A program made the translations under genes and the position numbers. Positions 52,224 to 61,572 of a stretch of 64,000 nucleotides of DNA are shown here, one piece after another. This DNA is from Prevotella sp. (lineage in GTDB: Bacteria; Bacteroidota; Bacteroidia; Bacteroidales; Bacteroidaceae): the NCBI GenBank assembly GCA_017470345.1, contig JAFUEP010000001.1:1-64000 (forward strand). Direction: 5' to 3'. Positions within the stretch are counted from its first letter, which is position 1. Each line of letters opens with the position of its first letter. The notes under the pieces were generated by a model. The model worked only from the letters and a program-made list of their open reading frames with translations, was not told the origin of the DNA and did not search any database.

Positions 52224-54694
52224 TGAACAGACAGACATATAGCATAAGAGGAATAAAACGAAGGAAGAGCCCCGTCTCATTCCTCATTCTTAATCTATCG
52301 TTCAGCTTGGCACTCGTGCTGAGTGCAACGTCATGCTCCACCACTCAGAACATCCCTGACGATGACCAGCTATTCATCGGACTGACCAAGATTGACTATC
52401 AGAGCTACGAGCCTGGCGACCACTTCAACACCACGCGCGAGGAAATCGAAGCCGCACTGGCCACCGCCCCTAACGGTGCCCTCTTCGGCTCAAGCTATTA
52501 CCGCACGCCTTTCCCCTACGGCCTATGGATATGGAACTGGGCCGACGGCTCCAGCGGCGTGTTCAAGAAGTGGATGAAGAAGGCCTTCGGCAAGGCCCCA
52601 GTGCTGATGAGCCAGGTCAATCCTGCCCTGCGTGCCTCCGTGGCACGCTCTGTGCTCCGCAAGAACGGCTACCTGCACGGCACGGTCAGCTACGAAGAGG
52701 TGCCGCAGCACAATCCGAAGAAGATGAAGATCGGCTACACCGTCAGGCTCGACACGCTCTTCCGCGTCGACACCATTGCCTATGTAGGTTTTCCTGCACC
52801 CATGCAGCACCTCATCGACTCCACCCTTGACGAAGCCTGCATCAAGCCCGGCTCACCCTTCGACGTAGCCTCCCTCGACGCCGAGCGCACACGCCTCAGC
52901 CGTCTCTTCCGCAACAACGGATATTATTACTACCAGACAGGCTATGCCTCCTATCTGGCCGACACGTTCGACATCGCCGGCCATGCCCAGTTGCGCCTCC
53001 AGCTGGCCGACTCGCTGCCACCCGAGGCCCTCCGCCCCTGGCATATCGGACGGACCAGAGTCGAACTGCGCCGCTCCATGCGCGAGCAGCTCAGTGACTC
53101 CATCGACCGACGCTTCCTCAAGGTCTTCTACAACGGCAAGCACTCCCCCATTCGTCCACGTGTCATTCTGCGCGACCTCAAGCTGCGCCCTCGCCGTCTG
53201 TTCAGTAACGCCGACTATCAGGAATCCATTCAGAAGATCAATGCCAACGGCATCTTCTCCTCCGTCGACCTACAACTCACTCCCCGCCTCTCCCAACTCT
53301 CAGCTCTCAGCTCTCACGCCTCTCAGGACACCCTCGACATGACCCTCAGCTGCACCTTCGACAAGCCCTACGACTTCTACGTCGAGACCAACTTCGTCAA
53401 CCGCACCATCGGTCGACTAGGCCCAGAGCTCAAACTCGGATTCACCAAGCGCAACGCCTTCCGAGGTGCCGAAAAGCTCGACATTAACCTGCATGGTGCC
53501 TACGAATGGCAGGTCAATGGGGGCGGTTCAGACATGAACTCTTATGAATATGGTGCTGACGCATCCATCGAGTTCCCACGCATCATTGCCCCCTTCGTCA
53601 ACCGCACACGCCGCACAGGGCCCAACGGACGCCGACGCCCTCGTCGATTCTATGCCACACCTTGGACCATCGCCAAAGTTTCAAGCGACATCGTCCGCCG
53701 CCCCTCCTACTACAAGATGCACATCGTCTCAGGCGAGTGGACCTACCGCTGGCAGCCCTCAGCCATCAGCCGCCACGAGCTGTCGCCCCTCATCCTGAAG
53801 TATCAGTACATGAACAGCCACACCGAACAGTTCGACCAGCTCCTCGCACAGAACCCCTATCTTCAGGCCACCATGGACGACTACTTCATCCCTAAGATGC
53901 GCTATACCTACACCTATGCCTCGCCCTCCAACCTGCGCAACCCCATCCGATGGGAGACCAGCATCGAGCAGGCCGGCAACCTCACAGCCCTCTACGACGT
54001 CCTCATTCAGGGCCACGAATGGAACCAACGCGGCAAGACCCTCTTCAAGAACCCCTACTCACAGTTCATACGCATCGAGACCGACCTCGTCAAGACATGG
54101 ACCCTCGACCCCAAGACCCAGCTCGTCGGACACCTCAACTGGGGACTCCTCTGGAGCTACGGCAACGCCGACGAAGCACCCTTCAGCGAGCTCTTCTACG
54201 TCGGCGGAGCCAACAGCATCCGAGCCTTCACCGTCCGTTCCATCGGCCCTGGCTCCTTCCAGGGCATACCAGGCAACAGCCAGTTCAGCTATCTCATGCA
54301 GAACGGCGATTCTAAGTTCGTTGCTAACCTCGAGCTGCGCCGCAGACTATTCGGCAGCCTTTATGGCGCCGTCTTCCTCGACGCAGGTAACGTCTGGAAC
54401 TCGCGCGACTGGACGCTCCTGCATGACGACGAAGACGACCAGACCACCCACGACTTCATCGACACATGGAACGACCTCTTTGCCCACACGGGCTTCCATG
54501 CGAACAAGTTCTTCCGTGAACTCGCCACAGGCACAGGCATAGGTCTACGCTATGACCTCGACTTCCTCGTCCTGCGCGTCGACTGGGGCTTCGGTCTCCA
54601 TCTGCCCTACGACACAGGCAAGTCTGGCTACCTGAACATCCCCCGCTTCAGCGACATGCACTCCCTCCACATCGCCATTGGATATCCTTTCTGA
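52220..54694 (+). CDS. tamL: TamL-type BamA/TamA-family outer-membrane lipoprotein
   Basis: An 824-residue protein. The signal peptide ends in LSATSC (Cys39), so it is a lipidated Omp85 protein, the Bacteroidetes TamL form. POTRA-like domains fill about residues 60-350. A C-terminal 16-strand barrel carries a GGANSIRAF motif (VGGANSIRAFTVRSIGPG) and ends in aromatic IAIGYPF. A low-complexity insert (LSQLSALSSHASQ) near residue 360 is encoded by CTCTCAG repeats. Translationally coupled to TamB. A repeat array follows 32 bp after the stop. Confidence 0.92.
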   Translation: MMNRQTYSIRGIKRRKSPVSFLILNLSFSLALVLSATSCSTTQNIPDDDQLFIGLTKIDYQSYEPGDHFNTTREEIEAALATAPNGALFGSSYYRTPFPYGLWIWNWADGSSGVFKKWMKKAFGKAPVLMSQVNPALRASVARSVLRKNGYLHGTVSYEEVPQHNPKKMKIGYTVRLDTLFRVDTIAYVGFPAPMQHLIDSTLDEACIKPGSPFDVASLDAERTRLSRLFRNNGYYYYQTGYASYLADTFDIAGHAQLRLQLADSLPPEALRPWHIGRTRVELRRSMREQLSDSIDRRFLKVFYNGKHSPIRPRVILRDLKLRPRRLFSNADYQESIQKINANGIFSSVDLQLTPRLSQLSALSSHASQDTLDMTLSCTFDKPYDFYVETNFVNRTIGRLGPELKLGFTKRNAFRGAEKLDINLHGAYEWQVNGGGSDMNSYEYGADASIEFPRIIAPFVNRTRRTGPNGRRRPRRFYATPWTIAKVSSDIVRRPSYYKMHIVSGEWTYRWQPSAISRHELSPLILKYQYMNSHTEQFDQLLAQNPYLQATMDDYFIPKMRYTYTYASPSNLRNPIRWETSIEQAGNLTALYDVLIQGHEWNQRGKTLFKNPYSQFIRIETDLVKTWTLDPKTQLVGHLNWGLLWSYGNADEAPFSELFYVGGANSIRAFTVRSIGPGSFQGIPGNSQFSYLMQNGDSKFVANLELRRRLFGSLYGAVFLDAGNVWNSRDWTLLHDDEDDQTTHDFIDTWNDLFAHTGFHANKFFRELATGTGIGLRYDLDFLVLRVDWGFGLHLPYDTGKSGYLNIPRFSDMHSLHIAIGYPF
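53287..53326. repeat. CTCTCAG tandem words inside tamL
   Basis: CAACTCTCAGCTCTCAGCTC and related words repeat about five times in frame and encode a Ser/Leu-rich insert between the POTRA region and the barrel. Confidence 0.6.
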
Positions 54695-54725
54695 ACGTTG
54701 GCATGGCCGGATAATAAAGTAATGA

Positions 54726-54809
54726 CACGTCGTGACGGCATGCCGTCACGACGTGATTTCATGGCGCCACGACGTGACGGCATGGCGTCACGCCGTGCCA
54801 CAAGTTTCC
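54726..54809. repeat. 21-bp palindromic iteron array, family 2, locus 2 (4 units)
   Basis: Units start at 54726, 54747, 54768 and 54789, exactly 21 bp apart. The cores are CACGTCGTG, CACGACGTG (twice) and CACGCCGTG, with CATG-centred near-palindromes between them. As at 36951-37034 the array ends in CACAAGTTT. It lies between tamL and the rpsA promoter. Confidence 0.92.
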
Positions 54810-54902
54810 TATACCAGTAAAAGACCACTGTCGTATTAGCTAAAAAAACTTAAATCTTTCTTTCAGAAAGAGTATAATTGCTTAATTCTCAAAGATTTTT
54901 AG

Positions 54903-55048
54903 TAATTTTGCGGCCACTTTTGAGCCCACATCGGGACAAGGAGCCAGGACAGGCGCTGACTCCTTATATTATTAACCATTAAAACAAGGTCTGATTCTCG
55001 CGTCTGTTCAGGCCAATCGCCCTTTGTAAGGGCAAACATTTTAACAAC
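54903..55048 (+). promoter_or_regulatory. rpsA -7 box and leader
   Basis: TAATTTTG at 54903-54910 starts a leader of about 130 bases. Just before the ATG it has a perfect 6-bp hairpin GCCCTT/AAGGGC (55019-55033), 15 bases from the start codon. S1 often controls its own translation, so this hairpin is a candidate site. No other gene is seen in 54810-55048. Confidence 0.5.
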
Positions 55049-56836
55049 ATGTCAGAATTAACAAAGAACGTCAAGCCGCTCGAGGACTTCAACTGGGACG
55101 AATTCGAAAACGGCACCGTGGCCAACGTGAGCAAGGAAGAACTTGACAAGGCCTACGACGAAACCCTGAACAAGGTAGCCGACCATCAAGTTGTTGATGG
55201 TAAGGTCATCTCTGTGGACAAGAAAGAAGTCGTGGTCAACATCGGCTACAAGAGCGATGGTATCATCCCCGCCGGCGAGTTCCGCTACAACCCCGACCTG
55301 AAAGAAGGCGACACCGTGGAAGTCTATGTCGAGAGCGTCGAGGACCGCAGCGGTAAGCTCATCCTCTCGCACAAGAAGGCCCGCCTCTCTAAGGCTTGGG
55401 ACCGCGTCAACGCAGCCCTCGAGGAGCAGCAGGTCATCCAGGGCTTCATCAAGTGCCGCACGAAGGGCGGTATGATTGTCGACGTCTTCGGCATCGAGGC
55501 CTTCCTGCCCGGCTCGCAGATCGACGTTCATCCCATACGCGACTACGACCAGTTCGTGGGTAAGACGATGGAGTTCAAGGTGGTGAAGATCAACCAGGAG
55601 TTCCGCAACGTCGTTGTCTCCCACAAGGCCCTCATCGAGCAGGAGCTCGAGGCCCAGAAGCAGGAGATCATCTCGAAGCTCGAGAAGGGTCAGATCCTGG
55701 AGGGTACGGTCAAGAACATCACAAGCTACGGCGTCTTCGTCGACCTCGGCGGCGTGGACGGACTCATCCACATCACCGACCTGTCATGGGGCCGCGTCGA
55801 CGATCCGAAGAAGGTTGTCGAGCTCGACCAGAAGATCAACGTTGTCATCCTCGACTTCGACGAGGAGAAGAAGCGCATCGCCCTCGGTCTGAAGCAGCTG
55901 ACCCCGCACCCCTGGGATGCTCTGGATCCCGAGCTCAAGGTGGGCGACCACATCAAGGGCAAGGTTGTCGTTATCGCCGACTACGGTGCATTCGTCGAGG
56001 TGCAGCCTGGCGTCGAGGGTCTGATTCACGTCAGCGAGATGTCGTGGAGCCAGCACCTGCGTTCAGCACAGGAGTTCCTGAAGGTTGGCGACGAGGTTGA
56101 GGCTGTCATCCTGACCCTCGACCGCGACGAGCGCAAGATGAGCCTCGGCATCAAGCAGCTCAAGGAAGATCCTTGGGAGGCTATCGAGGTGAAGTATCCC
56201 GTCGGTTCGAAGCACACTGCCAAGGTGCGTAACTTCACCAACTTCGGCGTCTTCGTCGAGCTGGAAGAGGGTGTCGACGGACTGATCCACATCAGCGACC
56301 TTTCGTGGACGAAGAAGGTGAAGCACCCCTCAGAGTTCACCAAGGTGGGCGAGCCTATCGACGTCATCGTGCTCGACATCGACAAGGAGAACCGTCGTCT
56401 CTCGCTCGGCCACAAGCAGCTTGAGGACAATCCTTGGGACGTCTTCGAGGGCCAGTACACCGTCGGCTCTGTCCACACGGGCAAGATCACCGAGATGCTC
56501 GAGAAGGGCGCCGTCGTTCAGCTCGAGGAGAACGTCGAGGGCTTTGCCACTCCGAAGCACCTTGTCAAGGAGGACGGCTCGCAGGCTCAGCTCGGCGAGG
56601 AACTGCCCTTCAAGGTGATTGAGTTCAACAAGGACTCGAAGCGCATCATCCTCTCGCACAGCCGCACCTTCGAGGATGCCCAGCGTGAGGAGAAGCGTGC
56701 TGCCCGCAAGGCTGCCGCTCCCCGTGCTGCCAAGAAGGACGACACGCCGAAGATTGAGAACGTGGCTGCCAGCACCACGCTTGGCGACATCGACGTCCTC
56801 GCTCAGCTGAAGGCTCAGATGGAGAAGGGAGAATAA
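55049..56836 (+). CDS. rpsA: 30S ribosomal protein S1
   Basis: A 595-residue RNA-binding protein that brings mRNA to the ribosome. Six S1 (OB-fold) repeats are visible, with recurring signatures such as GVFVDLGGVDGLIHITDLSW, GAFVEVQPGVEGLIHVSEMSW and GVFVELEEGVDGLIHISDLSW between residues about 45 and 540. A basic Ala/Lys-rich tail follows (KRAARKAAAPRAAKK). S1 matters especially in Bacteroidetes, where Shine-Dalgarno sequences are rarely used. Single gene with its own leader and terminator. Confidence 0.97.
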   Translation: MSELTKNVKPLEDFNWDEFENGTVANVSKEELDKAYDETLNKVADHQVVDGKVISVDKKEVVVNIGYKSDGIIPAGEFRYNPDLKEGDTVEVYVESVEDRSGKLILSHKKARLSKAWDRVNAALEEQQVIQGFIKCRTKGGMIVDVFGIEAFLPGSQIDVHPIRDYDQFVGKTMEFKVVKINQEFRNVVVSHKALIEQELEAQKQEIISKLEKGQILEGTVKNITSYGVFVDLGGVDGLIHITDLSWGRVDDPKKVVELDQKINVVILDFDEEKKRIALGLKQLTPHPWDALDPELKVGDHIKGKVVVIADYGAFVEVQPGVEGLIHVSEMSWSQHLRSAQEFLKVGDEVEAVILTLDRDERKMSLGIKQLKEDPWEAIEVKYPVGSKHTAKVRNFTNFGVFVELEEGVDGLIHISDLSWTKKVKHPSEFTKVGEPIDVIVLDIDKENRRLSLGHKQLEDNPWDVFEGQYTVGSVHTGKITEMLEKGAVVQLEENVEGFATPKHLVKEDGSQAQLGEELPFKVIEFNKDSKRIILSHSRTFEDAQREEKRAARKAAAPRAAKKDDTPKIENVAASTTLGDIDVLAQLKAQMEKGE

Positions 56837-56866
56837 GAGCTCAAGAGACTTTTAGCCCTATATGAC

Positions 56867-56897
56867 AAGGCCGCGCCTCATGAAGAGACGCGGCCTT
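56867..56897 (+). terminator. Terminator of rpsA
   Basis: AAGGCCGCG (56867-56875) pairs with CGCGGCCTT (56889-56897), with further CTC/GAG pairing in the loop, followed by a T-rich stretch. Confidence 0.85.
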
Positions 56898-56939
56898 TAT
56901 TTGTTGCCTACTATTTCAAAGTACAAAAAAAACGAATCG

Positions 56940-57743
56940 TCAAAGCAAATCGAAGACGCCAGTCGGCATGGCACGCTTGAGCACCTCGAGCTGGAGGTCC
57001 TTGCCGACGACGATGCCATAAGAGCGGAGCACGGCCTCGACCGTCTTGCGCGCCAGCTCAGGGTGGTTGTTCTCTTCAGAGAGATGGCAGAGCCATACAT
57101 AGCGCAAGTCCTGGCTCATGTTCTGCGCTATGGCTTCGCCACAGAGATTGTTGTTCAGATGGCCCGTACCACAGGTGATACGGCGCTTCAGATGCTCTGG
57201 GTAAGGCCCATGGAGGAGCATCTCACGATCGTGGTTGGCCTCGATGACCAAATAGTTGGCCCGCGTGATATAAGCCGTCATCTCGTCTGTGACGCAACCA
57301 CAATCCGTCATGATACAGAAACGCACACCTTCGGCCTCAATCATGTAGCCTACATTGTCGCTGCTGTCGTGAGGGACACTGAATGGCGTCACAAGGAAAT
57401 CACCGATGGTGATGGTTTGCGCCGGTTCCAGATAACGACGATAGGCAGCTTCCACCTTTCGCGCGACGCAATAGTTGCGATCGATCCCCTTGTGGACGGC
57501 TTCAGTGGCATAGACAGGCAAATGCTGATCATGGCTAAGGCTGCCGACACACTTGATGTGGTCAGCATGATCGTGAGTGATCAGCACATGGTGCACCTGT
57601 GCGAGGCTTAGGCCATAGTTGCGGAAATGCTTTTTCAGCGTACGGATTCCGACGCCCGCATCGATAATCAGTCCATCGTTGCCGGTGTAAAGGAAATAGC
57701 AGTTACCACTACTACCGCTGCCAAAAGATATGAATCTCAGCAT
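56940..57743 (-). CDS. MBL-fold metallohydrolase (YycJ/WalJ-like)
   Basis: A 267-residue metallo-beta-lactamase-fold protein. THDHADH (residues 56-62) is the HxHxDH metal site, and further ligands follow at CIMTDCG and CGTGHLNNN. The start FISFGSGSSGNCYFL is the signature of the YycJ/WalJ group, proposed to be exonucleases or cell-wall-linked hydrolases; biochemical role is uncertain. ATG 57743 is chosen because the frame to 57788 runs through the TATCTTTG box at 57764-57771. Confidence 0.88.
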   Translation of the reverse strand: MLRFISFGSGSSGNCYFLYTGNDGLIIDAGVGIRTLKKHFRNYGLSLAQVHHVLITHDHADHIKCVGSLSHDQHLPVYATEAVHKGIDRNYCVARKVEAAYRRYLEPAQTITIGDFLVTPFSVPHDSSDNVGYMIEAEGVRFCIMTDCGCVTDEMTAYITRANYLVIEANHDREMLLHGPYPEHLKRRITCGTGHLNNNLCGEAIAQNMSQDLRYVWLCHLSEENNHPELARKTVEAVLRSYGIVVGKDLQLEVLKRAMPTGVFDLL

Positions 57744-57763
57744 GTCGTTTCTGAATTTAAATG

Positions 57764-57771
57764 CAAAGATA
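57764..57771 (-). promoter_or_regulatory. -7 box of the MBL hydrolase gene
   Basis: TATCTTTG on the minus strand, 20 bases before ATG 57743. Confidence 0.5.
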
Positions 57772-57827
57772 CAAAAAAGAATCGACAAAAGGCCAAAGTC
57801 AGGAAATTATTTTACCTTATTTAAACA

Positions 57828-60050
57828 TCAGAAAGGCAGTCCGACGGCAAAATGGAAGGCATAGTCGCGGCTGAAGCGTGGGTGGAGGATGGGATAATGC
57901 TCGTCGTCGTCCTCCTCATAGGCGGGGTTGATGGCCTTCATGCCGAGGTCGAAGCGCAGGATGAAGTAGTCGAAGTTGAAGCGCAGGCCCAGACCATAGC
58001 TGACGGCCAGCTGACTTGGAAAGTCGCTGAATCGGAACTGTCCGCCAGGCTGAATGTCATAGTCGCGTAGTGTCCAGATATTGCCGGCATCGACGAAGGC
58101 AGCGCCACCAAGCTTCCAGAACAGGTGGGTGCGATACTCAAGGTTGAGGTCGAGCTTCATGTCGCCAGTCTGGTTGATGAAGTTGATACGTCCGTCGCGT
58201 TCCTTATATTTACCTGGTCCGAGCGAGCGCACACTCCATCCGCGCACACTGTTGGCACCGCCAGAGAAGTAGCGTTTCTCGAAAGGCAGCACGGTCGAGT
58301 TGCCATAGGGATAGGCAATGCCGAAGCCGAGATGGAAGACGAGCTGGTTGTGGGCATCGATGGTGAAGGAGCGGGTCAGGTCGACATCAGCCTTGGCATA
58401 CTGGGCGAAGGCGATGTTGAAGAGGCGATATTGCCCCTTGTCATCTTTTTCCGTACCAAACAAGCGTGCCCCGCCAGCCAGGAGGTTGCCTGACGTCTCG
58501 ACATTGGTCTTCAGAGCGACATTGCCCTTGGCGTATGAGTAGCCGAAGCCCACCTTGGTAATGAACAGATCCTCGTAGTTATAACGCAGGATGGCATTGC
58601 GGTTCGACTCGTTGTCGAGATATTGGGAGCGGAAGGTGGGCGACAGCCAGGGCATGAACACGTAGTTGAGATCGAACAGGTCAAGCTGATAGCGGTCATG
58701 ACGGTGAGGGAAGCTCCACCGATAGCGCCAGGCAGCCGAGAGCACCCGCCGATGGAACTCCGGACGGTCCTGCAGGTCATAGAGCAGCGACAGCTCGCTG
58801 GTGGCATTGACACGCTGGCGGAATCGCTGGTTGACAAAAGGCATGATGAAGCGTGGGAGCTGCAGTCGGGTCTCAAGGCTGTATTCAATAAAGTCCTGAT
58901 TGGCATAGCCCTCAAGCCCACGGATGGCCTCGTAGGCGCCACGCAATTCGACACTGAGCACCTCGCTCCCGCGGAAGAGATTACGATTCTGATAAGTGAG
59001 CGATGCAGCCGCTCCGAGATCGCCTGCCGTATTGGTTCCTTCGGGCTGGAAGGAGATGGTTGAGGGTTTGTTCGTCTGTAGCTGGATGTCGCAATCGAGC
59101 ATTGCCGAGTCAGCAACAGGGCGGAACATGATGTTAGTATAGCGCACGGCCTGAAGACGTCCGAGGTGATTGTAGGTATTCTGCAGCCCAGAAGCCGTAT
59201 AATACTGTCCTTCAGCCAAATGCGTGCACTCCTCAAGGACATGGCGACGCAAGTGGATGCGCGAATCAGCAGGGTCGCCGCTGGCATAGGCGATGCGGCG
59301 TAGCAGATAGCGCGTATGCAGAGTGTCCGGACTGTCGGACGACTGGCGATAGAGTCCCAGCCGCAGTGTGATATCAATCAGGCGCGTGCCGCGAGTGGTG
59401 TCAGCCCGATAAGTGATAAATTCCTTATGGAAGCGGAAGTAGCCACTGTCAGTCAGCAATGACGTGAGGCGTTTGCGCTCAGCGTCGAGCAGACTGACGT
59501 CGAACTTCATGCCCGGATGAATCAGTCGGCGGAGGCTGTCGCCTGCCAGAAGCTGGCGGATGCTGTCGTCGCGTATGTCATAGCTGATGTTATGAATGAA
59601 ATAAGGCTCGCCAGGACGGAGCCAGTAGGTGACGTCGACCTTGCGACCATGCCGTCGCTCCTCGACGTCGACGTCCGCCTGAAGGAATCCCTCGTTGCGC
59701 AGCTCCTGACGCAGGTCGGCAATGGTCTGCAGGGTGCGCAGTGAATCGTAGACGACAGGAGCCTCGCCAATGGACTTCAGGGTGCGGTTGATCCATCGCG
59801 ACGAGTCGCGTCCGGAGAGCGAATAGGTGGCCAGCGGGAGCTTCACCAGCGAGAACCAGCGGGCATTAGGCTGCTGGCGCACATAGCTGCGGAGTGCCGA
59901 TGTGTTGACGTCGCGATAGTCGCCCTCAGTCTTGACCTTGACACTGCTTAGCAACAGTCCGCCGTCAGGCACATAGCGAGTCGTAGAGCACGACGCCACG
60001 AGCATCGCGAGGGCCGAAAGCAAGAAGGCTATGATAAGGCTTTTTCGCAT
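57828..60050 (-). CDS. Second TamL-like BamA/TamA-family outer-membrane lipoprotein
   Basis: A 740-residue Omp85 lipoprotein. The signal peptide ends in LVASC (Cys21), followed by STTRYVPDGGLLL, a common TamL start. POTRA-like domains lie in the N-terminal half; the barrel has SGGANSVRGWSVRSLGPG and ends in FAVGLPF. It has no TamB gene next to it, unlike the paralogue at 52220-54694 only 3 kb away. ATG 60050 follows a TAACTTTG box at 60060-60067; the frame to 60089 runs through that box. Confidence 0.9.
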   Translation of the reverse strand: MRKSLIIAFLLSALAMLVASCSTTRYVPDGGLLLSSVKVKTEGDYRDVNTSALRSYVRQQPNARWFSLVKLPLATYSLSGRDSSRWINRTLKSIGEAPVVYDSLRTLQTIADLRQELRNEGFLQADVDVEERRHGRKVDVTYWLRPGEPYFIHNISYDIRDDSIRQLLAGDSLRRLIHPGMKFDVSLLDAERKRLTSLLTDSGYFRFHKEFITYRADTTRGTRLIDITLRLGLYRQSSDSPDTLHTRYLLRRIAYASGDPADSRIHLRRHVLEECTHLAEGQYYTASGLQNTYNHLGRLQAVRYTNIMFRPVADSAMLDCDIQLQTNKPSTISFQPEGTNTAGDLGAAASLTYQNRNLFRGSEVLSVELRGAYEAIRGLEGYANQDFIEYSLETRLQLPRFIMPFVNQRFRQRVNATSELSLLYDLQDRPEFHRRVLSAAWRYRWSFPHRHDRYQLDLFDLNYVFMPWLSPTFRSQYLDNESNRNAILRYNYEDLFITKVGFGYSYAKGNVALKTNVETSGNLLAGGARLFGTEKDDKGQYRLFNIAFAQYAKADVDLTRSFTIDAHNQLVFHLGFGIAYPYGNSTVLPFEKRYFSGGANSVRGWSVRSLGPGKYKERDGRINFINQTGDMKLDLNLEYRTHLFWKLGGAAFVDAGNIWTLRDYDIQPGGQFRFSDFPSQLAVSYGLGLRFNFDYFILRFDLGMKAINPAYEEDDDEHYPILHPRFSRDYAFHFAVGLPF

Positions 60051-60059
60051 AATCGACGG

Positions 60060-60067
60060 CAAAGTTA
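60060..60067 (-). promoter_or_regulatory. -7 box of the second tamL-like gene
   Basis: TAACTTTG on the minus strand, 9 bases before ATG 60050. Divergent from the rlmD -7 box. Confidence 0.5.
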
Positions 60068-60110
60068 CGAAAAAAATGCCATTCTGCATTCATAATTGCG
60101 AATAATTTTC

Positions 60111-60118
60111 TACCTTTG
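60111..60118 (+). promoter_or_regulatory. -7 box of rlmD
   Basis: TACCTTTG, 21 bases before ATG 60140. Confidence 0.5.
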
Positions 60119-60139
60119 CATCCAAAATCAAAAAACGAC

Positions 60140-61558
60140 ATGGGAAGAAGCAAAAAACCACTGCCGCTCCTTGAGGGCGTCACTATTGAAGCTGTCGCTG
60201 CCGAGGGCAAATGCCTTTTCCACTGGCAGGACATGGTCGTGTTTGTGCCCTGGTGCGTGCCTGGTGACATCTGCGACGTCCAGCTACACCGCAAGAAGCA
60301 CTCTTATGCTGAAGGCGAGGTCGTCAGATTCATCAAGCTGAGCGAGGTGCGCGCCGTGCCCTTCTGCAGTCATTTTGGCGTCTGCGGCGGGTGCAAATGG
60401 CAAAACCTGCCCTACGCCGAGCAACTTCGCTTCAAGCAGCAGCAAGTGACAGACCAGCTGAGGCGCATCGGCAAAGTGGAACTGCCAGAGATCCGCCCCA
60501 TTCTGGGCTCCGTGCTGACGCGTGAGTATCGCAACAAACTCGACTTCGGCTGTGCCAACCGTCGCTATCTGACGCGCGAGCAGCTCGCTGACGAATCGCT
60601 CCGCAAGGACATCCCCGCCATCGGATTCCACATCACGGGCGCCTTCGACAAGATACTGCCTATCGAGACGTGCCACCTGATGCACCCACTGCACAACGAC
60701 ATCCGCAACGCCATTCGCGACTATGCTCTCGAGAAGCAGCTCTCGTTCTTCGACCTGAAAGCTCAGAAAGGATTGCTGCGCGACGTCATCATTCGCAACT
60801 CGAACAGCGGCGAATGGATGGTCATCCTGCAGTTTCACTACGATGAGACGGGTGGTCAGAAAGAGGCTTTCGGACTGCTTCAATACTTGAAGGACAACTT
60901 CCCGCAGATCAGCTCGTTAATGTATGTCGACAACCAGAAGTGCAACGACACCATCGGCGACCTTGACATCCTGACCTTCAGCGGCTCCGACCATATCTTT
61001 GAACTCATGGAGGACCTGCGATTCAAGGTCGGCCCGAAGTCGTTCTACCAGACCAATACGGAGCAGGCCCTGCACCTTTACCAGGTGGCACGCGACTTCG
61101 CCCAGCTCACAGGCCATGAGCTCGTCTACGACCTCTACACAGGAACAGGCACGATTGCCAACTTCGTGGCCCGCCGGGCCCGCCAGGTGGTCGGCATCGA
61201 ATACGTGCCGGAGGCCATCGAAGACGCCAAGGTGAACGCCTCGATAAACGGGCTTGAAAACACGCTCTTCTATGCCGGCGACATGAAGGACATCCTCACT
61301 GACGACTTCATCGCTGAGCACGGACGGCCTGACGTCATCATCACCGACCCGCCACGCGCGGGCATGCACCCTGACGTGGTGAGCACCATCCTGCGGGCGG
61401 CGCCCCAACGCATCGTCTACGTCTCATGCAACCCGGCCACGCAGGCCCGCGACCTGCAGCTGCTCGACGCCGACTATCGGGTGAAGGACGTACAGCCCGT
61501 CGACATGTTCCCACATACGCCCCACGTGGAGAATGTCGTGCTGCTCGAGCGACGCTAA
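60140..61558 (+). CDS. rlmD: 23S rRNA (uracil(1939)-C(5))-methyltransferase RlmD
   Basis: A 472-residue SAM-dependent RNA methyltransferase with an N-terminal TRAM domain. Iron-sulfur cysteines Cys76, Cys82 and Cys85 (CSHFGVCGGCKWQ) lie near the start and a fourth lies near residue 187. The SAM site is VYDLYTGTGTIANF, and the catalytic Cys lies in YVSCNPATQARDL. RumA/RlmD and RlmC/TrmA-type enzymes are hard to separate by eye; U1939 is the usual assignment. ATG 60140 is after the -7 box. Confidence 0.9.
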   Translation: MGRSKKPLPLLEGVTIEAVAAEGKCLFHWQDMVVFVPWCVPGDICDVQLHRKKHSYAEGEVVRFIKLSEVRAVPFCSHFGVCGGCKWQNLPYAEQLRFKQQQVTDQLRRIGKVELPEIRPILGSVLTREYRNKLDFGCANRRYLTREQLADESLRKDIPAIGFHITGAFDKILPIETCHLMHPLHNDIRNAIRDYALEKQLSFFDLKAQKGLLRDVIIRNSNSGEWMVILQFHYDETGGQKEAFGLLQYLKDNFPQISSLMYVDNQKCNDTIGDLDILTFSGSDHIFELMEDLRFKVGPKSFYQTNTEQALHLYQVARDFAQLTGHELVYDLYTGTGTIANFVARRARQVVGIEYVPEAIEDAKVNASINGLENTLFYAGDMKDILTDDFIAEHGRPDVIITDPPRAGMHPDVVSTILRAAPQRIVYVSCNPATQARDLQLLDADYRVKDVQPVDMFPHTPHVENVVLLERR

Positions 61559-61572
61559 TGATGCCCAAAAAC

